A stretch of 64,000 bases of DNA from the NCBI RefSeq assembly GCF_900111835.1, contig NZ_FOJP01000008.1:1-64000 (forward strand), read 5' to 3'. Under the pieces are notes generated by a model. The model was not told where the DNA came from. It made no database searches and worked only from the letters and a program-made list of their open reading frames with translations. Position numbers and translations under genes: made by a program. The stretch's first letter is position 1; the number at the start of each line of letters is the position of its first letter. Below are positions 33,747 to 43,095 of this stretch, piece by piece. Source of the DNA: Metapseudomonas otitidis (GTDB lineage Bacteria > Pseudomonadota > Gammaproteobacteria > Pseudomonadales > Pseudomonadaceae).

Positions 33747-33953
33747 TCAGGCGCGGCTGGCAACGATCTCCTTGGCCTGGACCATGCGGCGGATGTAGGA
33801 GGTGATTTCCCGCTCGGCATCGGCCCGGGTGAAGTAGGGGCCTTCCAGGGTGCCTTCGCGGGTGGCGAAGAAGTACTGGCCGTTCACCGAGCTGATCCGG
33901 TCGCTGCGGTAGTGGGTGCCGGGACCGGCGTCTTCAGTGCGTTGGCCGTACAT
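33747..33953 (-). CDS. Small conserved Pseudomonas protein (DUF6316-like)
   Basis: The 68-residue protein begins MYGQRTEDAGPGTHYRSDR and has the motif NGQYFFATREGTLEGPYFTR, followed by a helix (ADAEREITSYIRRMV). The pattern matches a small family in pseudomonads annotated as DUF6316, with no known role. A GGAGA ribosome site precedes the ATG at 33953. Confidence 0.75.
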   Translation of the reverse strand: MYGQRTEDAGPGTHYRSDRISSVNGQYFFATREGTLEGPYFTRADAEREITSYIRRMVQAKEIVASRA

Positions 33954-34167
33954 GCGGGCTCTCCGAAAGCGGCGTACAGATGCCTGGAGTCTAATGCGTC
34001 GCCGCTGCGCTGCACGGGCCGGCGATGGACGGTTGTGATCACAGGTGCGGATGGTCGACCGGTACAGTTGTCCGGCAGCCTGGCGGGCGGGTGTAGCTGT
34101 CCTGCCGGCCGGGCCCGCCCTAGAATGGCGCACCCGCCGTCTTGCGGGCCCTGCCCTGAGGTTTCCC

Positions 34168-35121
34168 ATGCATGTTTCATCCGGCCGCTGGTTTCTCGGC
34201 CTGGTTCTCGCCCTCGTCACTGCGGTGCTCTGGGGCATCCTGCCCATCAAGCTGAAGGAAGTGCTGAAGGTGATGGACCCGGTCACCGTGACCTGGTACC
34301 GCCTGGTGGTTTCCGGCTCCCTGCTGTTCCTCTACCTGGCGGCCACGCGGCGCCTGCCGACGTTCCGACCGCTGGGGCGCAAGGGCGGCTGGCTGGTGGC
34401 GCTGGCCATCGCCGGCCTGCTGGGCAACTACGTGCTCTACCTGATGGGCCTGCGCATGCTGACGCCGGGCACCACGCAGCTGGTGATCCAGGTGGCGCCG
34501 ATCCTGCTGTTGCTGGGCAGCCTGTTCGTCTTCAAGGAGCGCTTCAGCCTCGGCCAGGCCCTGGGCCTGCTGGTGCTGGTGAGCGGCTTCGGGCTGTTCT
34601 TCAACCAGCGCCTGGAGGAGTTGTTCACCTCCCTGGGCAGCTACACCACCGGTGTGCTGATCGTCCTCGGCGCGGCCTTCGTCTGGACCTTCTACGGGCT
34701 GGCGCAGAAGCAGCTGCTGACGGTGTGGAATTCCATGCAGGTCATGATGGTGATCTACCTCGGCTGCGCCCTGCTGCTGACCCCCTGGGTCTCGCCGCTG
34801 GAGGCGCTGCAACTGAGCCCGCTGCAGGGCTGGCTGCTGCTGGCTTGCTGCCTGAACACCCTGGTGGCCTACGGCGCCTTCGCCGAGGCCCTGGCCCATT
34901 GGGAGGCCTCCCGGGTCAGCGCGACGCTGGCCATCACCCCGCTGGTGACCTTCGCCTCGGTGGCGGTCGCCGCCAGCCTGTGGCCGGACCACGTCCACCC
35001 CGAGCAGATCAACGGCCTGGCCTACGGCGGGGCCGTGCTGGTGGTGCTGGGCTCGGCGCTGACCGCCCTGGCACCCTCACTGGTGCGCAGCTGGAAGGCC
35101 CGCCGCCAGCGGGCCGGGTGA
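34168..35121 (+). CDS. EamA/DMT-superfamily transporter (RarD-like)
   Basis: The 317-residue protein has ten hydrophobic segments in two EamA repeats. The first has GLVLALVTAVLWGILPIKLKE and the second VLIVLGAAFVWTFYGLAQKQ. It resembles RarD and related exporters of amino acids or metabolites, and the substrate is not predictable. The ATG at 34168 follows GAGG. It converges on the HDOD gene, with 6 bases between them. Confidence 0.88.
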   Translation: MHVSSGRWFLGLVLALVTAVLWGILPIKLKEVLKVMDPVTVTWYRLVVSGSLLFLYLAATRRLPTFRPLGRKGGWLVALAIAGLLGNYVLYLMGLRMLTPGTTQLVIQVAPILLLLGSLFVFKERFSLGQALGLLVLVSGFGLFFNQRLEELFTSLGSYTTGVLIVLGAAFVWTFYGLAQKQLLTVWNSMQVMMVIYLGCALLLTPWVSPLEALQLSPLQGWLLLACCLNTLVAYGAFAEALAHWEASRVSATLAITPLVTFASVAVAASLWPDHVHPEQINGLAYGGAVLVVLGSALTALAPSLVRSWKARRQRAG

Positions 35122-35127
35122 TACCAC

Positions 35128-35979
35128 TCAGGCGTGGCCCTTGCCGCCCAGCAGCTTGAACCAGAAGGCCACGCCATTGGCCAGCTCGGTGCGCAGGGTG
35201 GCAGCGTCCAGCTGGTCCGCCCGCTCGCCGAGCACCCGTCGCCAGGCCGGTAGCTGGGGCAGGCTTTCGTCGTCTGGCTCGCTGGCGCAGAGGCGGCTGG
35301 CCACCTGCACCAGGTCGGCCAGGTCGGCCCGCTCGCCGTGCTGGCGATCCCAGTGGGTGCGATGGCGCGCGCAGTCCACCAGCACCGGGGGCAGCTTCCA
35401 GGCGGTCAGCACCACCACGCCGATGTCTGCCGAGAGCTGGTCGCACAGCTGCTCCAGCACGGCCTCCTCGCGGGGGATCTCGGGCCACTGGTCGGCCTCG
35501 TCCAGCAGCGGCAGGCTGCCGATGTCCTGCACCAGGCCGGCGAGCATGGCGTCTTCCAGGGAGAGTCGGGTGTAGTCCTGAGCCAGGCAGGCGCAGTAGG
35601 CGGCGCAGAGCAGGGCGGTGTTCCAGCGATGGCGGAAGACCTTCTGCAGCACCGGGTCCTGGGTGGTCAGCAGGTTCTGCAGGGTGAAGCTGAGCACCAG
35701 GTTGTTCAGGCGCTGCATGCCCAGGCGGGCGATCACCTCCTGCAGGTTCACCCCCGGCCGCAGGTTGCGCAGCAGCGGGGTGGCGGCGAACTGCATCAGG
35801 TAGGCCGCCAGCGGCGGGTTGCTGTGCAGCAGGCGCGTCACCTGCTCCAGGGAGGCGTGCTCGGACGAGAGCAGCTTGCGCAGCTGCATCGAGGTCTCCG
35901 GCATCTGCGGGACCTTGGCCTCGCCCTTCATGAAGTGGCTGAGCAGCGAGAACTTGAGGCGGTCGTAGCGGTTATCCAT
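35128..35979 (-). CDS. HDOD-domain signalling protein
   Basis: The 283-residue protein carries an HDOD domain, a relative of HD phosphohydrolases without the metal histidine-aspartate pair. Seen are [19 protein letters not shown] at the start, [22 protein letters not shown] in the middle and [15 protein letters not shown] where HD would be expected. HDOD proteins act in stress, motility or second-messenger signalling in proteobacteria. The ATG at 35979 is preferred to an upstream GTG because an AGGA element precedes it. Confidence 0.85.
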   Translation of the reverse strand: MDNRYDRLKFSLLSHFMKGEAKVPQMPETSMQLRKLLSSEHASLEQVTRLLHSNPPLAAYLMQFAATPLLRNLRPGVNLQEVIARLGMQRLNNLVLSFTLQNLLTTQDPVLQKVFRHRWNTALLCAAYCACLAQDYTRLSLEDAMLAGLVQDIGSLPLLDEADQWPEIPREEAVLEQLCDQLSADIGVVVLTAWKLPPVLVDCARHRTHWDRQHGERADLADLVQVASRLCASEPDDESLPQLPAWRRVLGERADQLDAATLRTELANGVAFWFKLLGGKGHA

Positions 35980-36100
35980 GGGGTGTGTCCTTCCTCCCTC
36001 CTCGATTGACAAGAGTAGAGGGCATTTCTTAGGGTGCCCGACCACTGGACGGCCGGCCGGCCGTGCTCATGCGCCACGGGCGCCGCAGACGGGATGCACC

Positions 36101-36796
36101 ATGACTGAAAGCGATCGGATCAAGCTCGAGGCAGGCTGGAAAGAAGCCCTGCGCGACGAATTCGACAAACCTTACATGAAAGCGCTGGGAAATTTCCTAC
36201 GCACTGAGAAGGCTGCCGGAAAAGAGATCTACCCGCCGGGACCGATGATCTTCAACGCCCTCAACTCCACGCCGCTGGACCAGGTGAAGGTGGTGATCAT
36301 CGGCCAGGACCCGTACCACGGCCCGGGCCAGGCCCACGGCCTGTGCTTCTCGGTGCAGCCGGGGGTGGCCATCCCGCCGTCGCTGCTGAACATCTACAAG
36401 GAACTCAAGCGCGACCTGAACCTCGACATGCCCAGCCACGGCTACCTGCAGAGCTGGGCCGAGCAGGGTGTGCTGCTGCTCAACACCTCCCTCACCGTCG
36501 AGCGCGGCCAGGCCGGTTCCCACGCCAACCAGGGCTGGCAGCCGTTCACCGACCGGGTGATCGAAGTGGTCAGCCAGCACCAGCCGCACCTGGTGTTCCT
36601 GCTCTGGGGCGCCCATGCCCAGAGCAAGCAGCGGCTGATCGACACCCAGAAGCACCTCGCCCTGCGCTCGCCGCACCCCTCGCCGCTGTCGGCCCACCGG
36701 GGCTTCCTCGGCAACGGGCACTTCAGCCGCTGCAACAAGTTCCTCGAGCAGCACGGGCTGGCCCCCATCGACTGGCGCGTCCCGCCGCTGGACTGA
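36101..36796 (+). CDS. ung: Uracil-DNA glycosylase Ung
   Basis: The 231-residue family 1 enzyme excises uracil from DNA. The catalytic motif [18 protein letters not shown] contains the active-site aspartate. The uracil-stacking phenylalanine is in GLCFSV, the uracil-binding asparagine in LLLNTSLTV and the DNA-binding loop with catalytic histidine in [13 protein letters not shown]. Intact and of normal length. This is the genuine ung; the broken glycosylase at 8640-9171 belongs to another family. Confidence 0.97.
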   Translation: MTESDRIKLEAGWKEALRDEFDKPYMKALGNFLRTEKAAGKEIYPPGPMIFNALNSTPLDQVKVVIIGQDPYHGPGQAHGLCFSVQPGVAIPPSLLNIYKELKRDLNLDMPSHGYLQSWAEQGVLLLNTSLTVERGQAGSHANQGWQPFTDRVIEVVSQHQPHLVFLLWGAHAQSKQRLIDTQKHLALRSPHPSPLSAHRGFLGNGHFSRCNKFLEQHGLAPIDWRVPPLD

Positions 36797-36851
36797 GTCG
36801 CCGCAAGGGCCGCAACCCCCGCCCCGGGCCTGATTTCCTGATCGACCGGCT

Positions 36852-36890
36852 GTTCAGCCGAGGTTCAGAGAGGGTTCAGGGGCGGTTCAG
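36852..36890 (+). promoter_or_regulatory. Array of four PhoP half-sites upstream of oprH
   Basis: GTTCAG occurs four times, at 36852, 36863, 36874 and 36885, each exactly 11 bases from the next. A PhoP box is two hexamers five bases apart, that is, on one face of the helix at 11-bp spacing. The array can be read as two boxes in tandem or three overlapping ones. It lies 65 bases before the oprH start, where a PhoP-activated promoter is expected. Confidence 0.85.
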
Positions 36891-36954
36891 TGACCCGCCT
36901 GCATCATGGCTCCCGAGTTCGACACCTACATACGTCAACAGGGAGAACCCCCTC

Positions 36955-37560
36955 ATGAAGAAGATCCTCACCCCCCTCGCGCTGGCCACCACCCTGGGCT
37001 TCACCGCACTGTCCGCCCAGGCCGCCGAGCCGTTCGTGGGCCTGACCTGGGGCCAGACCAACAACAACATCCAGAACTCCTCGGCGCTGAACGCCAACAT
37101 GGACCACCCGAGCCTGGACAAGGTCATCCACAAGACCGGCACCTGGGGCATCCGCGCCGGCCAGGCCGATGACAAGGGCCGTTACTACGCGACCTACGAG
37201 AACTTCTCCGACACCCACAGCGGCAACAAGCTGCGCCAGCAGAACCTGCTCGGCAGCTACGACCTGTTCCTCCCCCTGGGTGACAACAACACCAAGCTGT
37301 TCGGCGGTGCCACCCTGGGCCTGGTCAAGCTCGAGCAGGACGGTTCCGGCCTGCGTCGCGACAGCGACATCGGCTACGCCGCCGGCCTGCAGGCCGGTAT
37401 CCTCCAGGAGCTGAACAAGAACACCTCCATCGAGGCCGGCTATCGTTACCTGCGCACCAACGCCAGTACCGAAGTCGCGCCTCACGGCGGTCCCAAGCTG
37501 GGCTCCCTGGACCTGCACAGCAGCTCCCAGGCCTACGTTGGTGCCACCTACAAGTTCTGA
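36955..37560 (+). CDS. oprH: Outer-membrane protein OprH
   Basis: The 201-residue protein has a signal peptide (KILTPLALATTLGFTALSAQA) and an eight-strand barrel. It closely matches the P. aeruginosa OprH as I recall it, with NFSDTHSGNKLRQQNLLGSY, GDNNTKLFGGATLGLVKLEQ and LGSLDLHSSSQAYVGA, ending in KF. OprH binds and shields LPS when Mg2+ is low and lowers susceptibility to polymyxin. It is the first gene of the oprH-phoP-phoQ operon, preceded by four PhoP half-sites. Confidence 0.95.
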   Translation: MKKILTPLALATTLGFTALSAQAAEPFVGLTWGQTNNNIQNSSALNANMDHPSLDKVIHKTGTWGIRAGQADDKGRYYATYENFSDTHSGNKLRQQNLLGSYDLFLPLGDNNTKLFGGATLGLVKLEQDGSGLRRDSDIGYAAGLQAGILQELNKNTSIEAGYRYLRTNASTEVAPHGGPKLGSLDLHSSSQAYVGATYKF

Positions 37561-37574
37561 CCCGCTGCACCCAC

Positions 37575-37600
37575 GGGCCGGGCACCTGCCCGGCCCTCTT
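37575..37600 (+). terminator. Hairpin between oprH and phoP (possible attenuator)
   Basis: A perfect 10-bp stem, GGGCCGGGCA with TGCCCGGCCC, has loop CC and is followed by TCTTC. It would let most transcripts stop after oprH and a smaller part continue into phoP-phoQ. The weak U-tract supports partial termination. Confidence 0.75.
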
Positions 37601-37613
37601 CATGGAGACGCTG

Positions 37614-38291
37614 ATGAAACTGCTGGTCGTGGAAGATGAGGCGCTGCTGCGCCACCACCTCTACACCCGCCTGGGCGAACAGGGCCACGTGGTGGACGCT
37701 GTCGCCGACGCCGAGGAGGCGCTCTACCGCGCCGAGGAGTATCACCACGACCTGGCCGTGGTGGACCTGGGCCTGCCCGGCATGAGCGGGCTCGACCTGA
37801 TCCGCCAGCTGCGCAGCCGCGACAAGACCTTCCCCATCCTCATCCTCACCGCCCGTGGCAACTGGCAGGACAAGGTGGAGGGCCTGGCCGCCGGCGCCGA
37901 CGACTACGTGGTCAAGCCGTTCCAGTTCGAAGAGCTGGAGGCCCGCCTCAATGCGCTGCTGCGGCGCTCGTCCGGCTTCGTCCAGTCCACCATCGAGGCC
38001 GGGCCGCTGGTGCTCGACCTGAACCGCAAGCAGGCACTGATGAACGGCGAGTCCCTCGGGCTCACCGCCTTCGAATACCGCATCCTCGAATACCTCATGC
38101 GCCACCACCAGCAGGTGGTCGCCAAGGAGCGGCTGATGGAGCAGCTCTACCCGGACGACGACGAGCGCGACCCCAACGTCATCGAAGTACTGGTCGGCCG
38201 GCTGCGGCGCAAGCTCGAAGGCGACAATGGCTTCCGCCCCATAGACACGGTGCGCGGCCAGGGCTATCTGTTCATCGAGCGCTGCCGATGA
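37614..38291 (+). CDS. phoP: Response regulator PhoP
   Basis: The 225-residue OmpR-type regulator has a receiver domain. Acidic residues are in VVEDEALL, the phospho-acceptor aspartate in LAVVDLGLPGMSGLDL, the threonine in LILTARG and the lysine in YVVKPFQ. A C-terminal winged helix follows (VIEVLVGRLRRKLEG). It activates oprH and its own operon at low Mg2+. ATG 37614 gives the conserved MKLLVVEDE start; an ATG four codons earlier lacks support. It overlaps phoQ by four bases. Confidence 0.96.
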   Translation: MKLLVVEDEALLRHHLYTRLGEQGHVVDAVADAEEALYRAEEYHHDLAVVDLGLPGMSGLDLIRQLRSRDKTFPILILTARGNWQDKVEGLAAGADDYVVKPFQFEELEARLNALLRRSSGFVQSTIEAGPLVLDLNRKQALMNGESLGLTAFEYRILEYLMRHHQQVVAKERLMEQLYPDDDERDPNVIEVLVGRLRRKLEGDNGFRPIDTVRGQGYLFIERCR

Positions 38292-39652
38292 GGCGACACC
38301 CCCTGGCGGGGTTCTCCCTGCGCCTGCGCTTGATGCTCGGCGCCGCTGGCCTGGCGGTGCTGTTCATGCTGGCGCTGTTGCCGGTGCTCAGCAAAGCCTT
38401 CGACACCGCCATGGAGCAGGCCATCGAGAAGCGCCTCGCGGCCGATGCCAGCGCGCTGATCGCCGCCGCCCGCATCGTCGACGGCAAGCTCGACATGCCG
38501 GACAAGCTCCCCGACGAGGAATTCGACAACCTCGACGCCCACCAGCTCGGCTTCATCTACGACAGCGACGGCCGCCTGATCTGGCAGTCGCGCTCCTCTC
38601 AGGACGAGAGCGTCCACTACATGCCGCGCTACGACGGACGTGGCCACGAGTTCACCCAGATCCACGACGACCGCGGTCGGCGCTTCTTCGTCTACGACGT
38701 CGAGATCGACCTGCTGCGCGACCAGGCCGCTGCCTTCAGCATCGTCACCATGCAACCGATGAGCGACTACCAGGTGATGCACGACGGCTTCCTCCAGCAG
38801 CTCTACTTCTGGCTCGGCACGGCCCTGCTGGTGCTGCTGGTGATGCTCTGGTTCGGCCTCACCTGGGGCTTTCGCAGCCTGCGCCGCCTCAGCGAGGAGC
38901 TGGACCAGGTGGAGTCCGGCACCCGCGACGCCCTGAGCGACGCCCACCCCCGCGAGCTGCTGCGCCTGACCAAGTCCCTCAACCGCCTGCTGGACAGCGA
39001 ACGCCGCCAGCGCGAGCGCTACCGCCATTCCCTCGACGACCTGGCCCACAGCCTCAAGACGCCGCTCTCGGTGCTGCAGGGCGTCAGCGAGACCATCGCC
39101 ACCCGCCCCGGCGACAGCGAGCCGGCGCGGGTGTTGCGCAACCAGATCGAACGCATGAGCCAGCAGATCGGCTACCAGCTGCAACGCGCCACCCTGCGCA
39201 AGAGCGGCCTGGTGCGTCACCGGGTGAAGCTCGCCCCGCTGCTGGACACCCTCTGCGACGCCCTCGACAAGGTCTACCGCGACAAGCGGGTCAGGGTCCT
39301 GCGGGACTTCGACCCGAACCTGCAGGTGCCCGTGGAGCAGGGCGCCCTGCTGGAGATGCTCGGCAACCTGCTGGAGAACGCTTACCGGCTGTGCCTCGGC
39401 ACCGTGCGGGTCAGCGCCCGGGAGCACGAGGCCAGTTGCGAGCTGGTGGTGGAGGACGACGGCCCCGGCGTACCCCCGGACCAGCGCGCGCGCATCCTCC
39501 AGCGCGGCGAGCGGGCCGACGCCCAGCACCCGGGGCAGGGCATCGGCACCGCCGTGGTGCTGGACATCGTCGAGAGCTTCGAGGGCGAACTGGCCCTGGG
39601 CGACTCGCCCCTGGGCGGCGCCGAGTTCCGCATCCGCCTGCCTCGGAACTGA
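38288..39652 (+). CDS. phoQ: Sensor histidine kinase PhoQ
   Basis: The 454-residue kinase has two membrane helices (residues about 12-36 and 178-198) flanking an acidic periplasmic sensor. A HAMP region and the dimerisation domain follow, with the phospho-histidine in DDLAHSLKTPLSVLQG. The ATP domain has the N box NLLENAYRLC, the G1 box EDDGPGVPP and the GQGIGTAVV G2 box. Low Mg2+ and cationic peptides are the known signals of the family. It is translationally coupled to phoP. Confidence 0.96.
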   Translation: MRRHPLAGFSLRLRLMLGAAGLAVLFMLALLPVLSKAFDTAMEQAIEKRLAADASALIAAARIVDGKLDMPDKLPDEEFDNLDAHQLGFIYDSDGRLIWQSRSSQDESVHYMPRYDGRGHEFTQIHDDRGRRFFVYDVEIDLLRDQAAAFSIVTMQPMSDYQVMHDGFLQQLYFWLGTALLVLLVMLWFGLTWGFRSLRRLSEELDQVESGTRDALSDAHPRELLRLTKSLNRLLDSERRQRERYRHSLDDLAHSLKTPLSVLQGVSETIATRPGDSEPARVLRNQIERMSQQIGYQLQRATLRKSGLVRHRVKLAPLLDTLCDALDKVYRDKRVRVLRDFDPNLQVPVEQGALLEMLGNLLENAYRLCLGTVRVSAREHEASCELVVEDDGPGVPPDQRARILQRGERADAQHPGQGIGTAVVLDIVESFEGELALGDSPLGGAEFRIRLPRN

Positions 39653-39762
39653 GCGGCGCGCCGACGCCGTTCGCCGGACGGTCATCGACAACCTGGCGGA
39701 TCGGCGGAGCATGAGGGGGACGCCACGGAGCGTGGCGGAACCCCACAGGGAGGAACCCCCTC

Positions 39763-40176
39763 ATGCGCATCAATGCCTACCTGATCTTCCCCGGCACCTG
39801 CCGGGAGGCCTTCACCTTCTACGCCGATGTACTCGGTGGCGAACTCCGGATGATGACCTTCGGCGAAACCCCGGCCGCTGCCCACGTACCCACTGATTGC
39901 CACGGGCACATCATCCACGCCTGCCTGACCCGCGACGGCCAGTCGCTGATGGCCTCCGACAGCCTGCCCGAGCAGCCCCACGCCGGCATTCGCGGCTGTT
40001 CGGTGTCGCTCAACGTCGACAGCATTGCCGAGGCCGAGCGGGTGTTCAGCGGGCTCAGTGCCGGCGGCACCGTGCAGATGCCCCTGGAGCCCACCTTCTG
40101 GGCCGTTCGCTTCGGCATGTTCGAAGACCGTTTCGGCGTGCCCTGGATGGTCAACTGCGAGAAGGACGGCGCCTGA
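39763..40176 (+). CDS. VOC-superfamily (PhnB/glyoxalase-like) protein
   Basis: The 137-residue protein consists of the two beta-alpha-beta-beta-beta units of the vicinal oxygen chelate fold. It shows AYLIFPGTCREAFTFYADVLGG at the start and FGMFEDRFGVPWMVNCE at the end, as in PhnB/YdcG-type proteins. Function is not established for this group. A GGAGG ribosome site precedes the ATG. It stands alone between phoQ and the cobalamin riboswitch. Confidence 0.88.
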   Translation: MRINAYLIFPGTCREAFTFYADVLGGELRMMTFGETPAAAHVPTDCHGHIIHACLTRDGQSLMASDSLPEQPHAGIRGCSVSLNVDSIAEAERVFSGLSAGGTVQMPLEPTFWAVRFGMFEDRFGVPWMVNCEKDGA

Positions 40177-40244
40177 ACCCTCCCGTCCGGCGCGGCGCGG
40201 GCTCGATTGACCCTGTCCCGCCGCGCCACTAAGCTGCGCGCCTG

Positions 40245-40430
40245 CACCAGGTGCCCCACGGCTTTTGGCCGGTGGGGTGAAACAGGGAAGCCGGTCCATT
40301 CCATCAAGAATCCGGCGCTGCCCCCGCAACGGTAGGCGAGTCAACCACCGCATCCAGCCACTGTGCCCACGCATGGGAAGGCGCGGTCGGGGAACCCCAG
40401 GTTCCGCTCGCAAGCCCGGAGACCGGCCCG
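40245..40430 (+). ncRNA. Cobalamin riboswitch upstream of btuB
   Basis: The leader contains the conserved elements of the adenosylcobalamin aptamer in order. GGTGCCCCACGG starts P2. AAACAGGGAAGCCGGT follows, then GCTGCCCCCGCAACGGTA, the B12-box segment CCAGCCACTGTGCCC with GCATGGGAAGGCG, and closing strand GCAAGCCCGGAGACCGGC. Bound cobalamin should shut off btuB, probably by blocking translation because no clear terminator follows. About 70 bases separate it from the btuB start. Confidence 0.96.
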
Positions 40431-40501
40431 GTGCGAGCGAGCATGGCCACGGCCATGCATCCATCCCTGGAGTCGCGCGGGTGGCGCGACGGAGACCCCA
40501 C

Positions 40502-42370
40502 ATGCAGTCCCCCGTATCCCGGGCATCCGCCACATGGATGCTGCTCGGCCTCGGTGCCGTTCTGCCGGCCCATGGCGAGCCCCTCGAACTGGCGCCCCAG
40601 AGCGTCACCGCCACGCGCACCTCGCAACCGGCCCGCGCCAGCCTGGCCGCCACCACCGTCATCGACCGCGACGCCATCGAGCGCAGCCAGGCCCACTCGG
40701 TGCCCGAGCTGCTGAGCCAGGTGCCCGGCGTCACCCTCAGCAACAACGGCGGCCCCGGCAAGAACACCACGCTGTTCATGCGCGGCGCCGAGTCCGACCA
40801 CGTGCTGGTGCTGGTGGACGGGGTGAAGATCGGCGCGGCCAGCAACGGCCTGGCTGCCTTCCAGGACCTGCCGGTGGAGCTGATCGAGCGCATCGAAGTG
40901 GTCCGTGGTCCGCGCTCCAGCCTCTACGGCTCCGAAGCCATCGGCGGAGTGATCCAGATCTTCACCCGCCAGGGCAGCGGCGACGGCACCGCCAAGCCCT
41001 GGTTCTCCGCCGGCTACGGCACTCACGACAGCTACCAGGGCAGCGCCGGCGTCAGCGGCGGCGGCGAGCAGGGCTGGTACAGCCTGGGCATGAGCAGCCA
41101 GGACAGCGACGGCATCGACGCCACCCGCGCGCGCAGCAGCTACCACGAGGGCGACGCCGACGGCTACCGCAACCTCTCCGGCAACCTGCGCGCCGGCTAC
41201 CGCTTCGACAACGGCCTGGAACTGGACGGCACCCTGCTGCGGGCCAAGGCTCACACCGATCTGGACCTGGTGTCGCGGTCCAGCCCCGGCGGCGGCCGCA
41301 ATGCCAACGCCGACAACGAGCAGCGCGTCATCGGCGGGCGCGCCCGTTTCAGCCCGGTGGAGCCCTGGGGCATCACCCTCCAGGCCGGACGCAGCGAAGA
41401 CCTGTCGCGCACCGAGGCCGGCGGGCAGTTCGACTCGCGCTTCGACACCCGCCGCGACACCGCCTCCTGGCTCAACGAATTCACCCTGGCCGAAGGCCAC
41501 ACCTTCAGCATCGGCCATGACTGGCAGCAGGACGAAGTGGACAGCTCCACCCGCTTCGACCGCGACTCGCGCCTCAATCGCGGCACCTTCGCCCAGTACC
41601 TGGGGGAAGCCGGCCGGCATGACTGGCAGCTCGCCCTGCGCCGCGACGACAACCAGCAGTTCGGCCGCCACGACACCGGCAGCGCCGCCTGGGGCTATGC
41701 CCTCAGCGAGGCGCTGCGCTTCAGCCTCAGCTACGGCACCGCCTTCAAGGCGCCCACCTTCAACGAGCTGTACTACCCCGACTACGGCAACCCCAGGCTC
41801 AAGGCCGAGACCTCCGAAAGCCTCGAAGCGGCGCTGAGCGGCGAACACGACTGGGGGCACTGGTCGGCCAACCTGTTCCGCACCCATGTCGATGACCTCA
41901 TCGTCCACGATGCCCAGGCCGGCACCGGCCCCTTCGGCGGCCCCAACAACATCGGCAAGGCGCGCATCGACGGCGCCGAGCTGAGCCTCGGCAGCCGCTG
42001 GCTCGGCTGGGACTGGAACGCCAACCTGACCCTGCTCGACAGCGTCAACCGCGCCCACGACGGCAACCACGGCAAGCAGCTGCCGCGCCGTGCCCAGCAG
42101 GTGTTCAACCTGGACCTGGACCGGCGCATCGGTGCCGTCGGCCTGGGCGCCACCCTGCACGCCGAGGGGCGGCGCTTCGACGACGTGGCCAACGACGACC
42201 GCCTGGCCGGCTTCGCCACCCTCGACCTGCGCGGCGAGTACTGGCTGAACGACGAATGGCGTCTGCAAGCCAAGGTCAGCAACCTCTTCGCGGCCGACTA
42301 CGAGACCGCCAAGGACTTCAACCAGCCCGGCCAGGCCGTCTACTTCAGCGTCCGCTACCAGGCCCTGTAA
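40502..42370 (+). CDS. btuB: TonB-dependent vitamin B12 receptor BtuB
   Basis: The 622-residue outer-membrane receptor has a signal peptide and a TonB box-like segment (APQSVTATRTS). The plug domain contains VPELLSQVPGVTLSNNGGPG and IEVVRGPRSSLYGSEAIGG. The barrel ends in aromatic strands (YFSVRYQAL). It imports cobalamin using TonB energy. The cobalamin riboswitch just upstream makes the substrate assignment strong. It heads the cobalamin gene block and is separated from cobO by 113 bases and a hairpin. Confidence 0.94.
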   Translation: MQSPVSRASATWMLLGLGAVLPAHGEPLELAPQSVTATRTSQPARASLAATTVIDRDAIERSQAHSVPELLSQVPGVTLSNNGGPGKNTTLFMRGAESDHVLVLVDGVKIGAASNGLAAFQDLPVELIERIEVVRGPRSSLYGSEAIGGVIQIFTRQGSGDGTAKPWFSAGYGTHDSYQGSAGVSGGGEQGWYSLGMSSQDSDGIDATRARSSYHEGDADGYRNLSGNLRAGYRFDNGLELDGTLLRAKAHTDLDLVSRSSPGGGRNANADNEQRVIGGRARFSPVEPWGITLQAGRSEDLSRTEAGGQFDSRFDTRRDTASWLNEFTLAEGHTFSIGHDWQQDEVDSSTRFDRDSRLNRGTFAQYLGEAGRHDWQLALRRDDNQQFGRHDTGSAAWGYALSEALRFSLSYGTAFKAPTFNELYYPDYGNPRLKAETSESLEAALSGEHDWGHWSANLFRTHVDDLIVHDAQAGTGPFGGPNNIGKARIDGAELSLGSRWLGWDWNANLTLLDSVNRAHDGNHGKQLPRRAQQVFNLDLDRRIGAVGLGATLHAEGRRFDDVANDDRLAGFATLDLRGEYWLNDEWRLQAKVSNLFAADYETAKDFNQPGQAVYFSVRYQAL

Positions 42371-42385
42371 CCCCTGAACATCCTT

Positions 42386-42429
42386 GCCGGGTGCGGCGGA
42401 AAAGCCTTCGGGCCGCCGCCGCACCCGGC
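42386..42429 (+). terminator. Long perfect hairpin between btuB and cobO
   Basis: A 14-bp perfect stem, GCCGGGTGCGGCGG with CCGCCGCACCCGGC, surrounds a 16-base loop that contains the smaller hairpin GCCTTCGGGC. No U-run follows. It may act as a partial terminator, or protect the btuB message. Confidence 0.6.
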
Positions 42430-42483
42430 GTAAACTGCGCATCCTTCCGCCGGCGCCCGCGTCGGCCCGAACCGAGGACTCCC

Positions 42484-43095
42484 ATGAGCGAATCCCCCGA
42501 ACGCGACCAGCGCCACAAGGCGCGCATGCAGCGCAAGAAAGCCCTGATCGACGAGAAGATCGCCCAGGCCCAGGACGAGTACGGCCTGCTGCTGGTGCAC
42601 ACCGGCAACGGCAAGGGCAAGAGCAGCTCCGCCTTCGGCATGGTCGCCCGCGCCCTCGGCCACGGCTTCAAGGTGGGCGTGGTGCAGTTCATCAAGGGCG
42701 GCATGTCCACCGGCGAGGAGGCCTTCTTCCGCCGCTTCCCCGAGGAGGTCAGCTTCCACGTCATGGGCGAGGGCTACACCTGGGACACCCAGGACCGCCA
42801 GCGCGACATCGACAAGGCCCGCGCCGCCTGGGCCGTGGCCCGTGAACTGCTGGACGACCCCGAGGTGGGCCTGGTGGTGCTCGACGAACTGAACATCGCC
42901 CTCAAGCACGGCTACCTGGCGCTGGACGAGGTGCTGCGCGACATCGAGTCCCGCCCCGAGCACCAGCACGTGGTCGCCACCGGTCGGGGCGCGCCCGAGG
43001 CGCTGATCGAGGCGGCGGATACCGTCACCGAGATGAGCCTGGTCAAGCACGCCTTCAAGGCCGGGGTGAAGGCCCAGAAAGGCGTGGAGTTCTGA
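42484..43095 (+). CDS. cobO: Cob(I)yrinic acid a,c-diamide adenosyltransferase CobO
   Basis: The 203-residue enzyme transfers the adenosyl group from ATP to the cobalt of corrinoids. The P-loop variant VHTGNGKGKSSSAFG and the segment VVLDELNIALKHGYL identify the CobO/BtuR family. It is the first of ten overlapping genes of the aerobic cobalamin pathway and overlaps cobB by one base. Confidence 0.96.
   Translation: MSESPERDQRHKARMQRKKALIDEKIAQAQDEYGLLLVHTGNGKGKSSSAFGMVARALGHGFKVGVVQFIKGGMSTGEEAFFRRFPEEVSFHVMGEGYTWDTQDRQRDIDKARAAWAVARELLDDPEVGLVVLDELNIALKHGYLALDEVLRDIESRPEHQHVVATGRGAPEALIEAADTVTEMSLVKHAFKAGVKAQKGVEF

Noticed and set aside
40304..42442. 712-codon open frame on the minus strand across btuB
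   Set aside because: It is a shadow of btuB and also overlaps the cobalamin riboswitch; no domain was seen.
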